The notes under the pieces: generated by a model
Database searches by the model: none
The model's input: the letters and a program-made list of their open reading frames with translations, nothing else
Told to the model about the DNA's origin: nothing
Origin: Cognataquiflexum rubidum
GTDB lineage: Bacteria; Bacteroidota; Bacteroidia; Cytophagales; Cyclobacteriaceae
Assembly (NCBI RefSeq): GCF_022538115.1
Contig: NZ_JAKZAL010000026.1
Location: 1 to 59,098 of the forward strand
Length of the DNA stretch: 59,098 bases
Direction: 5' to 3'
Translations under genes and position numbers: made by a program
Part shown: positions 8,126 through 17,453 of the stretch, one piece after another
Layout of the letters: every line of letters begins with the position of its first letter
How positions within the stretch are numbered: position 1 is the stretch's first letter

Positions 8126-9265
8126 ATGAATTTTGAATATACAGAAGAGCATGTAGCCGTCCGAGATGCCGCAAGGGAGTTTGCCCATTCCGAATTATTG
8201 GCAGGTGTAATTGACAGAGACACAGAAGGTAGGTTTCCCAAAGAGCAGGTCAAAAAAATGGGTGAACTTGGATTCATGGGCATGATGGTAGACCCCAAAT
8301 ACAACGGGGGAGGAATGGACACCATCTCGTATGTGTTGGCGATGGAAGAGATTTCCAAGATCGATGCCTCAGCCTCGGTCTGTATGTCCGTCAACAATTC
8401 CCTGGTTTGTTGGGGTTTGGAAAAATATGGTTCTGAAGCCCAAAAAGAGAAATATCTAAAAAGATTGGCAGCCGGGGAAATCATCGGTGCTTTTTGTCTG
8501 TCAGAACCAGAAGCCGGTTCGGATGCTACTTCCCAAAAGACTTCTGCTGAATTGGCAGGTGATCACTATATCCTCAATGGTACCAAAAACTGGATTACTA
8601 ATGGCAGTTCTGCGTCTGTCTACCTCGTCATTGCTCAGACAGATGCTTCGAAAGGTCATAAAGGGATTTCTGTATTTATTGTAGAAAAAGGTCAGGAAGG
8701 ATTTGTAATTGGCAAAAAAGAAGATAAATTGGGCATTCGAGGCTCTGACACCCATTCCTTGATGTTTTCTGATGTAAAAGTTCCTGTTGCCAATCGGATT
8801 GGAGAGGAGGGTTTTGGATTTACGTTCGCCATGGAAACACTCAACGGCGGAAGAATCGGAATCGCAGCCCAAGCATTGGGTATAGCTTCAGGAGCCTATG
8901 AATTGGCACTTGCTTACTCCAAGGAGCGGAAAGCTTTCGGAAAGCCTATCAATCAGCACCAAGCCATCCAATTCAAATTGGCGGATATGGCTACCCAGAT
9001 TGAAGCGGCAAGGCTTCTTGTCCTAAAAGCGGCTTGGCTGAAGGATGAAGGAAAGGATTATGCCTTTGCAAGTGCGATGGCAAAACTTTATGCTTCTGAG
9101 GTGGCGATGAATGTCACCATTGAAGCAGTTCAGGTTCACGGTGGCTATGGTTATGTCAAAGAGTACCATGTGGAGCGTTTGATGCGTGATGCAAAAATTA
9201 CACAGATTTATGAAGGAACCAGCGAAATTCAAAAAATAGTCATATCAAGAAGTATAATAAGATAA
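8126..9265 (+). CDS. Acyl-CoA dehydrogenase (short/medium chain)
   Basis: FAD flavoenzyme that oxidises acyl-CoA to trans-2-enoyl-CoA in fatty-acid or branched-chain acid breakdown. The 379-residue product shows the three family domains: N-terminal helical (1-120), beta (CLSEPEAGSDA at about 122-133, then NGTKNWITNGSSA) and C-terminal helical. The catalytic base is the Glu in QIYEGTSEIQ near 364; VQVHGGYGYVKEYHVERLMRDA precedes it. Length and motifs fit butyryl-/isovaleryl-type enzymes, but chain specificity cannot be read. It is a single gene with its own terminator. Confidence 0.95.
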   Translation: MNFEYTEEHVAVRDAAREFAHSELLAGVIDRDTEGRFPKEQVKKMGELGFMGMMVDPKYNGGGMDTISYVLAMEEISKIDASASVCMSVNNSLVCWGLEKYGSEAQKEKYLKRLAAGEIIGAFCLSEPEAGSDATSQKTSAELAGDHYILNGTKNWITNGSSASVYLVIAQTDASKGHKGISVFIVEKGQEGFVIGKKEDKLGIRGSDTHSLMFSDVKVPVANRIGEEGFGFTFAMETLNGGRIGIAAQALGIASGAYELALAYSKERKAFGKPINQHQAIQFKLADMATQIEAARLLVLKAAWLKDEGKDYAFASAMAKLYASEVAMNVTIEAVQVHGGYGYVKEYHVERLMRDAKITQIYEGTSEIQKIVISRSIIR

Positions 9266-9281
9266 TCAATTTTTATTTGGT

Positions 9282-9318
9282 AAAAAGGGCATAAAATCTA
9301 TTTTTTATGCCTTTTTTT
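9282..9318 (+). terminator. Rho-independent terminator
   Basis: AAAAAGGGCATAAAA and TTTTTTATGCCTTTTTTT form a long A/T-flanked stem centred on GGCAT/ATGCC, 16 bp after the acyl-CoA dehydrogenase stop. Confidence 0.85.
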
Positions 9319-9404
9319 ATTTTATATCAAAAAAATATTGAATAATCACCTTGCTTTTAGAAAATTGTGATAGTTTTACGCCACAACCTATAATAACTGC
9401 TTTC

Positions 9405-10334
9405 ATGGAATATTACAATAAGGTAATCGAATCTGTCGGGGTTAGGTTTCTGAAGGGAAACAATTTTAAAATTGAAAAACCCGTGACAGTATTGGATTAC
9501 AGTGATACTGAAAATACCGTTTTATTGCTTCACCAAGGGTCACTCAAGTTTTCTGATGAAATGGAATTGGTAAACGAAGGAGAAATTCTTTTTATACCTG
9601 CGGGAAGAAGAACCAATATTTCGTTTGGTCAACAGGGCAAAAAAACCGAAACCAATATTGAAGGCTTTTTAGACAACAAAAGGAAATACCTTCAGACAAT
9701 CTCATTCAAGGAGATAAAAAGTGTAGAGGAGGATTGTGTCACCATCCTGAATTTTGAAGCCAAAGTCTTTGATGTCGTCAACTTTTTCCACTCTTTGGGA
9801 ATTCCCCCATTCGTAATCAGGTTCAATGACCGGATAGCGACCATTGTGGAGGATATCATCAAAGAATCTGAGCAAAACACCCCGGGAAAAGAAAGGGTAA
9901 TCAAGCTATATACAGAGCTTTTGGTGATTGAAATTGTCCGCCACGTCCTTAAGAACAGGTTGTTTGTCGAAGAACTTTCTACCAACAGCACTTATTTTAA
10001 AGATCCTAGGCTGATTGATTTGTTCAATTATATCAAGAAAAATATTGGTGGAGACTTATCCAATAAGGTTTTGGCCAAAGTTGCCAATGTATCCGAGGAT
10101 TATGTGGGCCAATATTTCAAAATGCTGACCGGAATCAATCCACAGGATTATATCGAATACCAAAGAATGGAGGCGGCAGTGGAGTTACTCAGAACATCCA
10201 AGAAAAGTATCCGCGATATCGGCAAAGATGTAGGCTACAAAGACACAGCCTACTTCTGTAGAAGATTTAAGATGATGTATGGTTTGCCTGCCGGAAAAAT
10301 GAGAAGACGAGAATCCTTAATCAACGTACAATAA
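9405..10334 (+). CDS. AraC family transcriptional regulator
   Basis: A 309-residue DNA-binding protein with an N-terminal cupin-like sensor (GSLKFSDEMELVNEGEILFIPAGRRTNISF near 40-75) and a C-terminal double helix-turn-helix (about 210-303), seen in VLAKVANVSEDYVGQYFKML and SIRDIGKDVGYKDTAYFCRR. The start is the ATG at 9405 (MEYYNKVIE); a TTG 54 bp upstream is the only longer option and is less likely. No effector is evident. It faces the TonB receptor gene convergently, so control of that receptor is possible but not shown. Confidence 0.92.
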   Translation: MEYYNKVIESVGVRFLKGNNFKIEKPVTVLDYSDTENTVLLLHQGSLKFSDEMELVNEGEILFIPAGRRTNISFGQQGKKTETNIEGFLDNKRKYLQTISFKEIKSVEEDCVTILNFEAKVFDVVNFFHSLGIPPFVIRFNDRIATIVEDIIKESEQNTPGKERVIKLYTELLVIEIVRHVLKNRLFVEELSTNSTYFKDPRLIDLFNYIKKNIGGDLSNKVLAKVANVSEDYVGQYFKMLTGINPQDYIEYQRMEAAVELLRTSKKSIRDIGKDVGYKDTAYFCRRFKMMYGLPAGKMRRRESLINVQ

Positions 10335-10351
10335 ACCCAATCAATTTGACC

Positions 10352-10392
10352 AAAAAAAAACGTCTCCTGCCTAGTTGGGGGACGGTTTTTTC
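10352..10392. terminator. Bidirectional terminator between convergent genes
   Basis: An A-run, CGTCTCC, a 9-nt loop, GGGGACGG and a T-run. The stem is imperfect but A/T tracts lie on both sides, as expected for a terminator serving both the AraC gene and the convergent TonB receptor gene. Confidence 0.6.
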
Positions 10393-10414
10393 ATTTATTA
10401 CTTAAGTTGGATTG

Positions 10415-12820
10415 TTAGAATTCAACAATAATCCCGATGGTCGGAAGGATAGTGCCCGCAGGATTGTCAATAAATCTCATCTGATATCTGCTAGGGTCAT
10501 TAGGATCAATTTTTATGCTTCCGTCAGAATTCCTTACCGGAATCAAAACCGGAGGTTGTTCCGCTTGGAAATTGAATGCATTCTGCACATCAAAATACCA
10601 GTTGAGGTTCCATTTATTAAAGAAATACCGCTTGTCGACCCTGAAATCAAATTGGTTGAAAGCAGAAAGTCTCTGACTGTTAATCTGATTGAAATCCAAT
10701 ACTGCACGTCCGGTCAAGTCCCATACTTCTCTCAGAGAAGAAGTTTCTACGTCAACCGGGGTAAATGGCAATCCACCCAAATACCTCCATCTGGCACCGA
10801 TTTCCCAGTTTTTCTTGAATCTTCTTCCTGCTGTCAAGCTGACAATAACCCTGTTGTCCCATGCAGAGGGTACAAATCCTTCTGTGTTGGGATTGGTAAA
10901 CTCACTTCTGACCAAAGTGACCGCAGCGATTCCATAGAAATTATTGAAAAATCGTTGTTGGGCCAAGAACTCAAGACCGTAAGCCCGACCATCGGAATTG
11001 GAGATAACCGGTTCATTTCCGATGACCCCGAAATCCGCCCCGAGATTGGCAAGTGAAATGCCATTTCTGATGGAAGATGGATAATTGGCGTATAATTTAT
11101 AGAATCCTTCCACACTGAACCGTCTGCTTTTCTCAGGAATTACTTTTTCAATCCCTGTGATAAAATGCGTTGACCTGATAAATCTGATGTCATTTATTTG
11201 GTTTTCAAGTTCTCCTTCGCTGTTTCTGTAGCCTAAGGCTGTGTATGGAGGCTTTTGATAATAAAGACCGACATTGGCAGTCCAAAACAGCTGGGGCTTA
11301 ATCTGGTAAGACACTGAGGCCCGTGGACTTAGCTGGTTGAGCGGGTTCTGGGCAGTTTTACCAAAGGTGCTTCCATCCATTCTCAGACCTGCGGTCACCA
11401 AAAGGCGCTCATTGTTGAAATATTTGCTCGCCGAAACAAAACCTCCGTAGCTGTTGAAAAAAGCCTCTGCTTTCGCAGTGATGACCTCGCCTTCGGTGGC
11501 CAAGGTACTTCTGTCAATTTCGCTGATGAAATACCTGGCGTATTCGTAATTTACCCCATACTTCAGGTTAAAGCCTTTGGCAAAAATCGAATTCTCCGCA
11601 CGGAACTTGTTTTCACTTTCTTGGGAAGTGTAATCGAACAATAGGTTATCAGGGTTGCTGTTATCATTTTGTGCATATTTGAAGGACCTGTTGTTGAGCA
11701 TATTCCTGCTCAATATGAAAGTCCAGAATCCATTTTCCCGAAATCTTTTCAATTTCAAACCTGTGGCGTAATTCCATTGGGTAGATACGGGGAGGTTTTC
11801 TAAGGTGTAGAGCCTTTGTTCCCTTTCTTCCTCTGTTTCGTCTTCCGGAACATCAAAATTCAAAGCGAAGTCGTCAATAGCACCCACACCGATAAAAGTC
11901 AGTTCGGTTTTGGCATTGAGTTTTGTGGTGGTTTTTAACTGAAAATCATTGAAAGTGGGCAAGAATGGAAGCTGAAGCTGTCTGAAGAGAAACTGCAAAT
12001 AAGATCTTCTGGCAGAGAGGATATATGTTGTTTTTTCCCCGATCGGTCCTTCATTGGAAAGTGTCAGTTCACTAGCTCCCAAGGTCATCTGGGTAAACAT
12101 TTTGTCTTTTCTTCCTTCTTTCAGCTGGAATTCAAAGAATGAACTGAGCGAGTTCATCCTGTCTGCCGGGAAGCCACCGGTAATGACATCGACATTTTTG
12201 ATCAGGTTCACGTTGAGAATTCCGACTGGACCGCCTGAGGAACCTTGTGTAGAGAAGTGGTTGATGACGGGTACTTCGATTTCATCGATAAAGAATTTGT
12301 TCTCATTTGGCGCTCCGCCCCTGATGATGATGTCATTTCTAAAACTTGCAGTACTCGCCACACCGGGCAGAGATTGGATTACCCTGCTGATATCCCGGTT
12401 TCCTCCCGGATACCGCTCGATTTCATTGGTGTTGAGCCGCCTTACGGAAATGGGTGTTTCTTCAGACCTGCTGAAATCTGCATTAACAGTCACTTCGGTG
12501 AGTTCTGAAGCCTCTTCCCGGAGGTCAAAATCAAGCCTGACTGCCCTTGCCAAGGTCACTTGAATTTCAAAGAAAGTCTTGGCACGATATCCAATAAAAC
12601 TCGCCCTGATATTGTAAAGCCCTGCAGGAAGGTTTGCCAATACGTAATTTCCGTTTTCATCTGTCACTGTCCCAAAGTCAGTTCCCAAAACAATCACGTT
12701 GGCAAAAGGAATTCCCTCGTTGTTGACAGGATTGAAAACGCGGCCCCGGACTTCGGCTCCTTGGGCAAATAAATCTGAAAGTGTAAATGAAAGTAAGATA
12801 ATTGTAAAGAATAGTCTCAT
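10415..12820 (-). CDS. TonB-dependent receptor with N-terminal carboxypeptidase-regulatory-like domain
   Basis: An 801-residue outer-membrane active transporter. A signal peptide (MRLFFTIILLSFTLSDLFAQ) precedes a CarboxypepD-regulatory-like domain (about 22-108: VRGRVFNPVNNEGIPFANV), a plug (about 125-225, with NEIERYPGGNRDISRVIQS and IIRGGAPNENKFFIDE) and a barrel ending in aromatic IGIIVEF. It is not a SusC type, since no SusD partner is adjacent and it is about 200 residues shorter. The ligand is unknown. The 80-bp gap upstream shows no clear promoter. Confidence 0.92.
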   Translation of the reverse strand: MRLFFTIILLSFTLSDLFAQGAEVRGRVFNPVNNEGIPFANVIVLGTDFGTVTDENGNYVLANLPAGLYNIRASFIGYRAKTFFEIQVTLARAVRLDFDLREEASELTEVTVNADFSRSEETPISVRRLNTNEIERYPGGNRDISRVIQSLPGVASTASFRNDIIIRGGAPNENKFFIDEIEVPVINHFSTQGSSGGPVGILNVNLIKNVDVITGGFPADRMNSLSSFFEFQLKEGRKDKMFTQMTLGASELTLSNEGPIGEKTTYILSARRSYLQFLFRQLQLPFLPTFNDFQLKTTTKLNAKTELTFIGVGAIDDFALNFDVPEDETEEEREQRLYTLENLPVSTQWNYATGLKLKRFRENGFWTFILSRNMLNNRSFKYAQNDNSNPDNLLFDYTSQESENKFRAENSIFAKGFNLKYGVNYEYARYFISEIDRSTLATEGEVITAKAEAFFNSYGGFVSASKYFNNERLLVTAGLRMDGSTFGKTAQNPLNQLSPRASVSYQIKPQLFWTANVGLYYQKPPYTALGYRNSEGELENQINDIRFIRSTHFITGIEKVIPEKSRRFSVEGFYKLYANYPSSIRNGISLANLGADFGVIGNEPVISNSDGRAYGLEFLAQQRFFNNFYGIAAVTLVRSEFTNPNTEGFVPSAWDNRVIVSLTAGRRFKKNWEIGARWRYLGGLPFTPVDVETSSLREVWDLTGRAVLDFNQINSQRLSAFNQFDFRVDKRYFFNKWNLNWYFDVQNAFNFQAEQPPVLIPVRNSDGSIKIDPNDPSRYQMRFIDNPAGTILPTIGIIVEF

Positions 12821-12902
12821 ATGCTGGTATTAGTTTTCAAAGTACTAATCTGTTTTTAGTCAGGATTGTTCAAATAATTTTAAAAAATTGAAAAATGATG
12901 AG

Positions 12903-13616
12903 TTAAATTCCTTTTTCCAATTCCTCTTTTACTTTCCAAAGCCTCCACCAAGGTGTACCGGGAGAATCATGGTGCTCATAGTGGTAACCAAAAAAATAGC
13001 AGGAAAGGAAAGCCCACAAGTGATTTTTAGATTGGCTTTTTGAATGGTGTTTGTTGTCTGATTCTCCCATATGGGGAAGATAAGTACCAAAATAAAATAG
13101 CTGTAGGGTAGAAAGCACCGCCGGCAACATCCAGAAAACCACCAGATTTTCTGTTGGCAAAAATAGCTTGAGGATATTGAAGGTGGCAGCCATCAGGAGG
13201 ATTTGCCAGACTGATACATATTGTTTTATAAAACTCAGGTACCAGATCAAAAACTTGCCGGAAGGGTGATAATCAGGGTCTTTATCCGTGGCTACAAACC
13301 GGTGATGCTCATGGTGTTTTGGAAAGAGTCTCCAGTAAAAATTGTAGGAAAAAAGGATGGCAGCAAACCAACCAATGGCATGGTTCAGTTTTTTATTTTC
13401 TGACACCATCCCGTGCATGGCGTCATGGGCAGTGATAAACAGACCTGTATAAAGATGCATCTGGATCAGAATACCCAAATAGACTAGGGGATTGGACCAC
13501 GAAATGTCAAAGCTCAAAAGTAATGACAGAGACGTGAACCATAATAAAATTACAGTCAAGCCGATGAAGACACCGGTTTTTCCTATCGAGCTTGAGGATT
13601 TAATATTGTAAGGCAC
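12903..13616 (-). CDS. crtW: Beta-carotene ketolase
   Basis: A 237-residue membrane di-iron oxygenase of the fatty-acid-desaturase superfamily that adds the 4-keto group to beta rings. The histidine boxes are visible: HDAMHG (about 64-69), HHEHHRF (about 100-106), HMGESDNKHH and GYHYEHHDSPGTPWWRLW (about 209-226), the last being diagnostic of CrtW rather than CrtZ. Four hydrophobic segments fit a membrane enzyme. The start is GTG at 13616. It is the last gene of the sigma-crtI-crtB-ispH-crtW unit, 23 bp after ispH. Confidence 0.93.
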   Translation of the reverse strand: MPYNIKSSSSIGKTGVFIGLTVILLWFTSLSLLLSFDISWSNPLVYLGILIQMHLYTGLFITAHDAMHGMVSENKKLNHAIGWFAAILFSYNFYWRLFPKHHEHHRFVATDKDPDYHPSGKFLIWYLSFIKQYVSVWQILLMAATFNILKLFLPTENLVVFWMLPAVLSTLQLFYFGTYLPHMGESDNKHHSKSQSKNHLWAFLSCYFFGYHYEHHDSPGTPWWRLWKVKEELEKGI

Positions 13617-13639
13617 GCCGCAAATTTAGTAAAGAAAGA

Positions 13640-14485
13640 CTAAAAAGTTTCGATTCTTTCTTTTACTTGTTCCATCAGCCACATAGGGGTGGAGGTGGCG
13701 CCGCATATTCCGACTGTTTCATTTTGGCTAAACCATTCCTTTTCGACCTGATCGGGATTTGATATGAAATAGGTGTTTGGATTTTTCTCTTTGCAGACAT
13801 TATAGAGAACTTTCCCATTGGAAGACTTGGTGCCGCTTACGAAAATGATCCTGTCAAATTTCTCTGCAAAAATCCGCAACTCCTTGTCTCTGTTGGATAC
13901 CTGTCTGCAGATGGTATCGTTGGTGTTCACCTCGATACCACTCTCTTTGAAGGCTTCATTTATTTTGTAGAAGTTGTCTGTACTCTTGGTGGTTTGGCTG
14001 TAAAGGGTCAGATTCTTGGGCAAAGAAGGCAAGTCGAGTTCATTGATGTCCTGAAAAACAACGGCTTTGTTATTGGTTTGGCCTAGGAGTCCGATCACTT
14101 CGGCATGCCCATGTTTGCCATAAATGTAGATCGTTTCATCTTTGTCAAAAGAATTTTTGATCCGGTTTTGAAGTTTAAGGACGACCGGACAGCTTGCATC
14201 TATCAGAGTCAGGTTATTATTGATTGCAAGCTGATAGGTAGAGGGCGGTTCGCCATGAGCCCTGATCAGTACTTTTTCGTTGAAAAGGTTTTTTAATTCC
14301 TCATGATCAATGATTTTCAGCCCTTTTTTGGTCAATCTAGTTACTTCTTCATCATTGTGTACAATATCTCCAAGGCAATATAGATAACCTTGTTCCTCAA
14401 GTACTTCTTCTGCCATTTCGATGGCATAGACGACCCCAAAACAAAAACCGGAATGCTGATCGATTTGTACATTCAAATTCATCAT
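13640..14485 (-). CDS. ispH: 4-hydroxy-3-methylbut-2-enyl diphosphate reductase
   Basis: Last enzyme of the MEP pathway, giving IPP and DMAPP. The 281-residue protein has the three Fe-S ligand cysteines Cys15 (SGFCFGV), Cys99 (DASCPVV) and Cys193 (NDTICRQVSNR), plus IRAHG and the ATSTP segment near the end. It starts ATG-ATG; either codon may serve. It lies inside the carotenoid operon between crtB and crtW and so supplies C5 precursor together with the pathway that uses it. The same insertion of ispH among crt genes was described for Algoriphagus sp. KK10202C. Confidence 0.97.
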   Translation of the reverse strand: MMNLNVQIDQHSGFCFGVVYAIEMAEEVLEEQGYLYCLGDIVHNDEEVTRLTKKGLKIIDHEELKNLFNEKVLIRAHGEPPSTYQLAINNNLTLIDASCPVVLKLQNRIKNSFDKDETIYIYGKHGHAEVIGLLGQTNNKAVVFQDINELDLPSLPKNLTLYSQTTKSTDNFYKINEAFKESGIEVNTNDTICRQVSNRDKELRIFAEKFDRIIFVSGTKSSNGKVLYNVCKEKNPNTYFISNPDQVEKEWFSQNETVGICGATSTPMWLMEQVKERIETF

Positions 14486-14578
14486 AGGAGATAAACTTTG
14501 GACTTGGATAATTGTTTTAAGCTTTAATTTTTCACTGTTTTCGTCCTCAAAGTTTTGGCTTGAGGTATGTTAGAGTTT

Positions 14579-15421
14579 TCAGTTGAATCCCAACTTGGAT
14601 TCGAAATAGGTACTCAGGAGTAATGATAGTTTTCTGCTGTTAGGAATCCTGATCCGTTGATGGGTGATCGTTTCCGGGGGTAGGCTTTTGATTTTGTCAA
14701 ATAGTTTTTGGTAATAAAGGTAAGCTACTTTTACTCCCATTTTAGCTCCCTTAGGCAATCTCCTTATACCGTCTAAGGCCTCATCAAAGTCCTTTTGTAT
14801 ATCTTCTTCGATGAGTTGTTTTGTTGATTTGTCAAAGGAATTGAAGTCTACTCCGGGAAAGTAAACCCTACCCCTTTCCTCAAAATCACTCTTGATATCT
14901 CTCAGGAAGTTCACTTTTTGGAAAGCAGCCCCCAACTTGCAGGCAGGTGACTTGAGACTTTCATATTCTTCCTTATTTCCCTCGCAAAATACCTTGAGAC
15001 ACATTAATCCTACCACTTCTGCCGAACCATAGATATATTCGTGGTAGCGGGAATCATTGTATGTTTTGAAATCAAGATCCATTTCCATGCTTCGCAAAAA
15101 GGCTTCGATCAGATCTTTATCAATTTTATATTGGTTGACGATGAGCTGGAATGCGTGGAGAACAGGATTTAGGCTGATTTCCTCATCGATGGCTTCGTAG
15201 GCATCACTTTTGAATCTGTCAAGCAGTGCTTTTTTGTCTTTATCGTGAAAGGTGTCTACGATTTCATCGGCATACCTTACAAAACCATAAATGGCATAAA
15301 TTGGTAAATGGAATTTTTTGTCCAACGTTTTTATACCCATAGTAAAGCTCGTGCTATACCGCTGCGTGATCAGTTTACTGCATTCGAAAGTCGTATTGTC
15401 AAAAAGGCTTCTTGCATTCAT
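14579..15421 (-). CDS. crtB: Phytoene synthase
   Basis: Joins two geranylgeranyl diphosphates head to head to form phytoene. The 280-residue protein carries both Asp-rich motifs of the squalene/phytoene synthase fold: YADEIVDTF (about 51-59) and NFLRDIKSDFEERGRVYFP (about 172-190). The N-terminal SKLITQRYSTSFTMGIKTL is also typical. It starts 23 bp after the crtI stop. A 93-bp gap separates it from ispH. Confidence 0.96.
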   Translation of the reverse strand: MNARSLFDNTTFECSKLITQRYSTSFTMGIKTLDKKFHLPIYAIYGFVRYADEIVDTFHDKDKKALLDRFKSDAYEAIDEEISLNPVLHAFQLIVNQYKIDKDLIEAFLRSMEMDLDFKTYNDSRYHEYIYGSAEVVGLMCLKVFCEGNKEEYESLKSPACKLGAAFQKVNFLRDIKSDFEERGRVYFPGVDFNSFDKSTKQLIEEDIQKDFDEALDGIRRLPKGAKMGVKVAYLYYQKLFDKIKSLPPETITHQRIRIPNSRKLSLLLSTYFESKLGFN

Positions 15422-15444
15422 CCCTTTAATATACCAATTTATTT

Positions 15445-16932
15445 TTACAGTTTGTTTTCCTTGACAACTTCTCTGGCAACTACATGGCCTGAAATAAGAC
15501 TAGGCGGGACACCCGGTCCCGGAACAGTCAGTTGTCCAGTATAGTACAGATTTTTGACTTTTTTGTTTTTTAGGGAAGGTTTCAATATTGCTGTCTGCAA
15601 TAAAGTATTGGCCAATCCATAAGCATTACCTTTGAAAGCATGGTAATCAGCCTTGAAGTCGCTGTGGGCATAAGAGCGTTTGTAAATCACGTGACTTCGG
15701 ATTTCCTGTCCGGTGAGTTTCTCCAGTCTGTCCATCACCATATGGTAATATTTCTCCCGGATTTCTTCCCCATCCTCCAAATCTGGAGCAAGTGGTATCA
15801 GAATAACGAGATTTTCCTGTCCTTCAGGTGCCACAGTAGGGTCAGTTTTGGAAGCAGCAGAAAGGTAGAAAAGAGGTTTCTCCGGCCATCTCGGATTGGT
15901 ATAAATGGCATCTGCATGTGGTCCCATTTGCTCATCAAAAAAGAGACAATGGTGGGTTATGTTTTCGATTTTCTTATCCACGCCAAGGTAGAAGAGTAAG
16001 CTTGAAGGTGCCATGACACGCTTATCCCAATAGGTGGCATCGTAGTTTCTGTATTCCGGAGCCAATAAAACACTCTCCACATGGTGATAATCTGCACCTG
16101 CTACCAAAATGTCTGTTTCGATCTTTTCACCGTTTTTCAAAACCACATTGCGGGCTATACCATTGGTGACATTGATATGGTCTACTTCAGCGCCCAACCG
16201 GAATTTCACACCTTTTTCTTCGGCCAAACTGATCATGCCCTCCACGATTTTGAACATGCCTCCCATAGGATACCAAGTTCCCAGAGCAATGTCTGCATAA
16301 TTCATCAAGCTGTAAAGTGCGGGGATATTGTCTGCAGTTCCTCCTAGAAAAAGAACCGGGAATTCCATCAATCTGATGATTTTCTCGTGTTTGAAAAACT
16401 TCCTGACATGTTTGGACATAGACTGGAATACGTCCATCCTGACCACGTCGATCAGTAATTTTGGGCTGGTGAATTCCGTCAAAGACCTACTTGGCTTATA
16501 GACCAAATCCTCAATCCCCACTTTGTATTTGTAAGCCGCCTGCTTCAGGAATTCATCCAGTTTCGGTCCTACACCCGGTTCCAAGGTTTCCAATAAGGAT
16601 TTGAATTCATTCAGGTCTGAAGGGATTTCCATGAAATCATTCTCACCGAAGACTACTGTATAAGAAGGGCTGAGTCGCTTTAGATCATAATAATCCGAGA
16701 CTTTTTTTCCAAAATATCCGAAGTAGGATTCAAACACATCCGGCATCCAATACCAGCTGGGACCCATATCAAAAACAAAACCCTCGGATTCGAACTTTCT
16801 AGCTCTTCCCCCGGGGGTATCATTTTTTTCTAATAGCGTCACTTGATATCCTGCATGTGCCAGGTGTGTGGCTGCAGATAGTCCTGCAAAGCCGGATCCT
16901 ATCACCACCACGTTTTTCTTATTCATTGACAT
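15445..16932 (-). CDS. crtI: Phytoene desaturase
   Basis: FAD-dependent four-step desaturase turning phytoene into lycopene. The 495-residue protein opens with the dinucleotide fold VVVIGSGFAGLSAATHLAHA (about 7-26) and LLEKNDTPGGRARKFESEGF, and closes with YYTGQLTVPGPGVPPSLISG, the C-terminal signature of bacterial CrtI. Its ATG overlaps the sigma-factor stop by one base (TAATG), so the two are translationally coupled; a second ATG two codons on is also possible. It is the first enzyme gene of the operon. Confidence 0.96.
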   Translation of the reverse strand: MSMNKKNVVVIGSGFAGLSAATHLAHAGYQVTLLEKNDTPGGRARKFESEGFVFDMGPSWYWMPDVFESYFGYFGKKVSDYYDLKRLSPSYTVVFGENDFMEIPSDLNEFKSLLETLEPGVGPKLDEFLKQAAYKYKVGIEDLVYKPSRSLTEFTSPKLLIDVVRMDVFQSMSKHVRKFFKHEKIIRLMEFPVLFLGGTADNIPALYSLMNYADIALGTWYPMGGMFKIVEGMISLAEEKGVKFRLGAEVDHINVTNGIARNVVLKNGEKIETDILVAGADYHHVESVLLAPEYRNYDATYWDKRVMAPSSLLFYLGVDKKIENITHHCLFFDEQMGPHADAIYTNPRWPEKPLFYLSAASKTDPTVAPEGQENLVILIPLAPDLEDGEEIREKYYHMVMDRLEKLTGQEIRSHVIYKRSYAHSDFKADYHAFKGNAYGLANTLLQTAILKPSLKNKKVKNLYYTGQLTVPGPGVPPSLISGHVVAREVVKENKL

Positions 16933-17444
16933 TAATTTCTATGTTTGTACATATGCAGCTCGTCTTTCAAAAGCTTCCTTGCTATATGTATTCTATTTTT
17001 TACAGTTCCAATTGGTATCTCTAATTTGTCAGCAATCTCATGGTATTTAAAACCCCTGAAGTGCATCATGAACGGAGTTTTGTAGACTGCTTCTAAGTTT
17101 TCGATAGCCAGTTGGATATCGTTCATTGCAAAATCTCCATAAGCGCCGTTTTCTACCAAGACGTCTCCTGAGTTAAGATAGTGCAGATTATCCGTCGTGT
17201 CTACAAAGGTACCTCTTCTTACCATCCTTTGGTAGTTGGTAATAAAGGTATTTTTCATGATGGTATAAAGCCACGCTTTCAGATTAGTTCCTTCAGTGAA
17301 TTTATCTTTATTGGTAAAAGCTTTGACCATGGTATCTTGAAGAAGATCATTGGCATCATCAGTATCCCTGGTCAATTTTAGTGCAAAAGGCTTCAAAGAA
17401 CTTGAAAGCTTCTGTAGCGAGTAACTGAATTCTAGAGTCGTCAT
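16932..17444 (-). CDS. ECF-type RNA polymerase sigma factor of the carotenoid operon
   Basis: A 170-residue sigma-70 family protein of ECF size. Region 2 includes TRDTDDANDLLQDTMVKAF (about 24-42) and LKAWLYTIMKNTFITNYQR. Region 4 includes FMMHFRGFKYHEIADKLEIP and GTVKNRIHIARKLLKDEL. The start is ATG 17444: a longer frame begins with TTG at 17468 but that codon lies within the -7 box of the promoter, so it cannot be translated from that transcript. No anti-sigma gene is adjacent. By position, a specific activator of the crt genes, as CarQ is in Myxococcus (inference); it may also regulate its own promoter. Confidence 0.9.
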   Translation of the reverse strand: MTTLEFSYSLQKLSSSLKPFALKLTRDTDDANDLLQDTMVKAFTNKDKFTEGTNLKAWLYTIMKNTFITNYQRMVRRGTFVDTTDNLHYLNSGDVLVENGAYGDFAMNDIQLAIENLEAVYKTPFMMHFRGFKYHEIADKLEIPIGTVKNRIHIARKLLKDELHMYKHRN

Positions 17445-17453
17445 GGCTTTTTG